Positions 6,597 to 7,686 of a stretch of DNA of 7,686 nt are shown here, piece by piece. The notes beneath the pieces were generated by a model, which was not told the origin of the DNA, did no database searches, and saw nothing but the letters and a program-made list of their open reading frames with translations. How positions within the stretch are numbered: the stretch's first letter is position 1; each line of letters opens with the position of its first letter. Both the position numbers and the translations under genes were made by a program. The DNA is taken from contig CAJYRH010000605.1 of the NCBI GenBank assembly GCA_913776795.1, positions 1 through 7,686 on the forward strand, written 5' to 3'. This DNA comes from an uncultured Pseudorhodoferax sp. Lineage in GTDB: Bacteria > Pseudomonadota > Gammaproteobacteria > Burkholderiales > Burkholderiaceae.

Positions 6597-7412
6597 ATGC
6601 CGGAACTGCCAGAAGTTGAAGTCACGCGCCGCAGTTTTGCAGAGCGCATCGCCGGCGCGACCGTGACCGGCGTGCGCCTGGGCAAGCCGCTGCGCTGGGG
6701 GCTGGGCGTTGCCCCCGAAACGTTGGTCGGCCGCCGGGTCGAGGCCGTGCGCCGGCGCGGCAAGTACCTGTTGCTGGACCTCGACCACGGCCTGCTGCTG
6801 CTGCACCTGGGCATGTCCGGAAGTCTGCGTTTCGACCAGCAGATGCTGCCGGCCGGGCCGCACGACCATTTCGACATGCAGACCTCGCTCGGCCTCCTGC
6901 GCCTGCACGATCCGCGGCGTTTCGGCGCCGTCGTGCATGCCCAGAGCGAGCAGGCGCCTGAAGCCGTCAAGCTGCTGGGCCGGCTCGGCGTGGAGCCACT
7001 GGAGGAAGCGTTCGACGCCGCGGCGTTCCACGCCGGCCTGCGCTTGCGCGCCGCGCCGATCAAGCAGGTGCTGCTGGCAGGTGAACTGGTCGTGGGCGTG
7101 GGCAATATCTATGCATCGGAGGCGCTGTTCCTGGCGGGCATTCGGCCGACCACAAGGGCGCGCCGCATCGGGCCAGCGCGTGCGCGCAGGTTGCACGCTG
7201 CGGTGCGCGAGGTGCTGGCGCGCGCCGTGCAGCGCGGCGGCAGCAGCCTTCGCGACTTCTCGAACGCCTATGGCGAGCAGGGCCACTTCCAGCTGGAGAC
7301 CATGGTCTACGACCGCGAAGGGCTGCCCTGTCGCGTCTGCGGTACTCCCATCCGCGCGCTGCGCCAGGGCCAGCGTTCCACCTTCTTCTGCCCGCAATGC
7401 CAGCGCGCATGA
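6597..7412 (+). CDS. mutM: Formamidopyrimidine-DNA glycosylase (MutM/Fpg)
   Basis: MutM excises 8-oxoguanine and formamidopyrimidines from DNA and cleaves the abasic site by beta/delta elimination. The 271-residue protein begins [12 protein letters not shown]: Pro2 is the catalytic nucleophile after Met removal and Glu3 its partner. Other marks are the RRGKYLLL lysine (Lys56), HLGMSG with the lesion-gap Met73, DPRRFGAV (105-112), the helix-two-turn-helix [12 protein letters not shown] (167-178) with Asn170, and the C-terminal zinc finger with Cys245, Cys248, Cys265 and Cys268 and the beta-hairpin Arg260. All key residues are present, so it should be active. The segment before GVGN reads [10 protein letters not shown], where E. 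coli has an LMDN-type sequence; I believe this is a lineage variant. The start is fixed by the need for Pro at position 2. Its TGA overlaps the mutY ATG. Confidence 0.98.
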   Translation: MPELPEVEVTRRSFAERIAGATVTGVRLGKPLRWGLGVAPETLVGRRVEAVRRRGKYLLLDLDHGLLLLHLGMSGSLRFDQQMLPAGPHDHFDMQTSLGLLRLHDPRRFGAVVHAQSEQAPEAVKLLGRLGVEPLEEAFDAAAFHAGLRLRAAPIKQVLLAGELVVGVGNIYASEALFLAGIRPTTRARRIGPARARRLHAAVREVLARAVQRGGSSLRDFSNAYGEQGHFQLETMVYDREGLPCRVCGTPIRALRQGQRSTFFCPQCQRA

Positions 7413-7686
7413 GCCGCGCGCGGCCGCCCGACGACGTGCATGCCGGGGTCGATGCCGAAGGTGCGCCGACGGCGAGCGGCGCCGATGCGCGCGAGCCCGG
7501 CTGGGCTGCGCACCAGGTCGTGCAGTGGCAGGCCACCCATGGCCGCCATGCGCTGCCCTGGCAGAACACGCGCGATCCCTATCGGGTCTGGCTGTCCGAG
7601 ATCATGCTGCAACAGACCCAGGTCGCCGCCGTGATCGGCTACTACGCGCGCTTTCTCGCGCGCTTTCCAGACGTGCAGGCCCTGGC
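7409..7686 (+). CDS. mutY: Adenine DNA glycosylase MutY, N-terminal part, cut by window edge
   Basis: MutY removes adenine mispaired with 8-oxoguanine, complementing MutM in the GO repair pathway. The 92 visible codons contain [19 protein letters not shown] (47-65) and [10 protein letters not shown] (66-75). Glu64 in [11 protein letters not shown] is the catalytic acid of the family, and [12 protein letters not shown] follows. The ATG overlaps the mutM TGA as ATGA, a strong argument for co-translation and for this start. About 30 residues rich in Ala, Asp, Pro and Gly (SRARPPDDV to about REPG) precede the point where the E. coli protein begins to align (near Trp32). The helix-hairpin-helix, iron-sulfur cluster and C-terminal MutT-like domain lie beyond the window. 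Identification is secure from the catalytic motif and the mutM neighbour. Confidence 0.96.
   Translation, partial: MSRARPPDDVHAGVDAEGAPTASGADAREPGWAAHQVVQWQATHGRHALPWQNTRDPYRVWLSEIMLQQTQVAAVIGYYARFLARFPDVQAL

Noticed and set aside
1..7686. Mobile element, CRISPR array, toxin-antitoxin or defence system
   Set aside because: No transposase, integrase, regularly spaced repeats or small paired genes are seen; nearly all of the DNA is accounted for by conserved housekeeping genes.

Overview
The window looks like ordinary chromosomal housekeeping DNA from a high-GC betaproteobacterium of the order Burkholderiales, most likely family Comamonadaceae. Three things suggest this: high GC with G/C-ending codons, a Bug-family (TctC-like) periplasmic receptor, and a gene order (TPR protein, lolB, ispE, tRNA-Gln, prs, rplY, pth, with mutM and mutY alongside) that I know from Beta- and Gammaproteobacteria. 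The genus cannot be fixed from the sequence alone. No insertion sequence, phage gene, CRISPR array or toxin-antitoxin pair is visible.

Layout on the minus strand, in transcription order from right to left: a secreted TPR-repeat protein (6558-4795), lolB (4798-4304), ispE (4307-3465), tRNA-Gln(UUG) (3434-3358), prs (3293-2319), rplY (2218-1592), a Bug-family solute-binding protein (1520-552), and pth (543-1, cut by the window edge). On the plus strand, diverging from the TPR gene across only 38 bp, are mutM (6597-7412) and the first 92 codons of mutY (7409 to the right edge). Coding density is very high. The longest stretch without a gene is about 100 bp (2219-2318), and it holds a terminator and the rplY ribosome binding site.

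How the genes work together: the TPR protein and LolB act at the cell envelope, LolB in outer-membrane lipoprotein insertion. IspE serves isoprenoid precursor synthesis. Prs makes PRPP for nucleotide, His and Trp synthesis. tRNA-Gln, ribosomal protein L25 and peptidyl-tRNA hydrolase serve translation. MutM and MutY are the two glycosylases of the 8-oxoguanine (GO) repair system. TPR/lolB, lolB/ispE and mutM/mutY each join through a 4-base ATGA overlap, which indicates translational coupling.

The most interesting signals are regulatory. An extended -10 promoter candidate with an AT-rich upstream block lies inside ispE. Terminator-like hairpins follow tRNA-Gln, prs and rplY, and each sits so close to the next gene that there is little or no room for a new promoter. 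The TPR protein resembles LbcA by context and C-terminal motifs but has no lipobox and no cysteine at all. I found no convincing undescribed multi-gene system.
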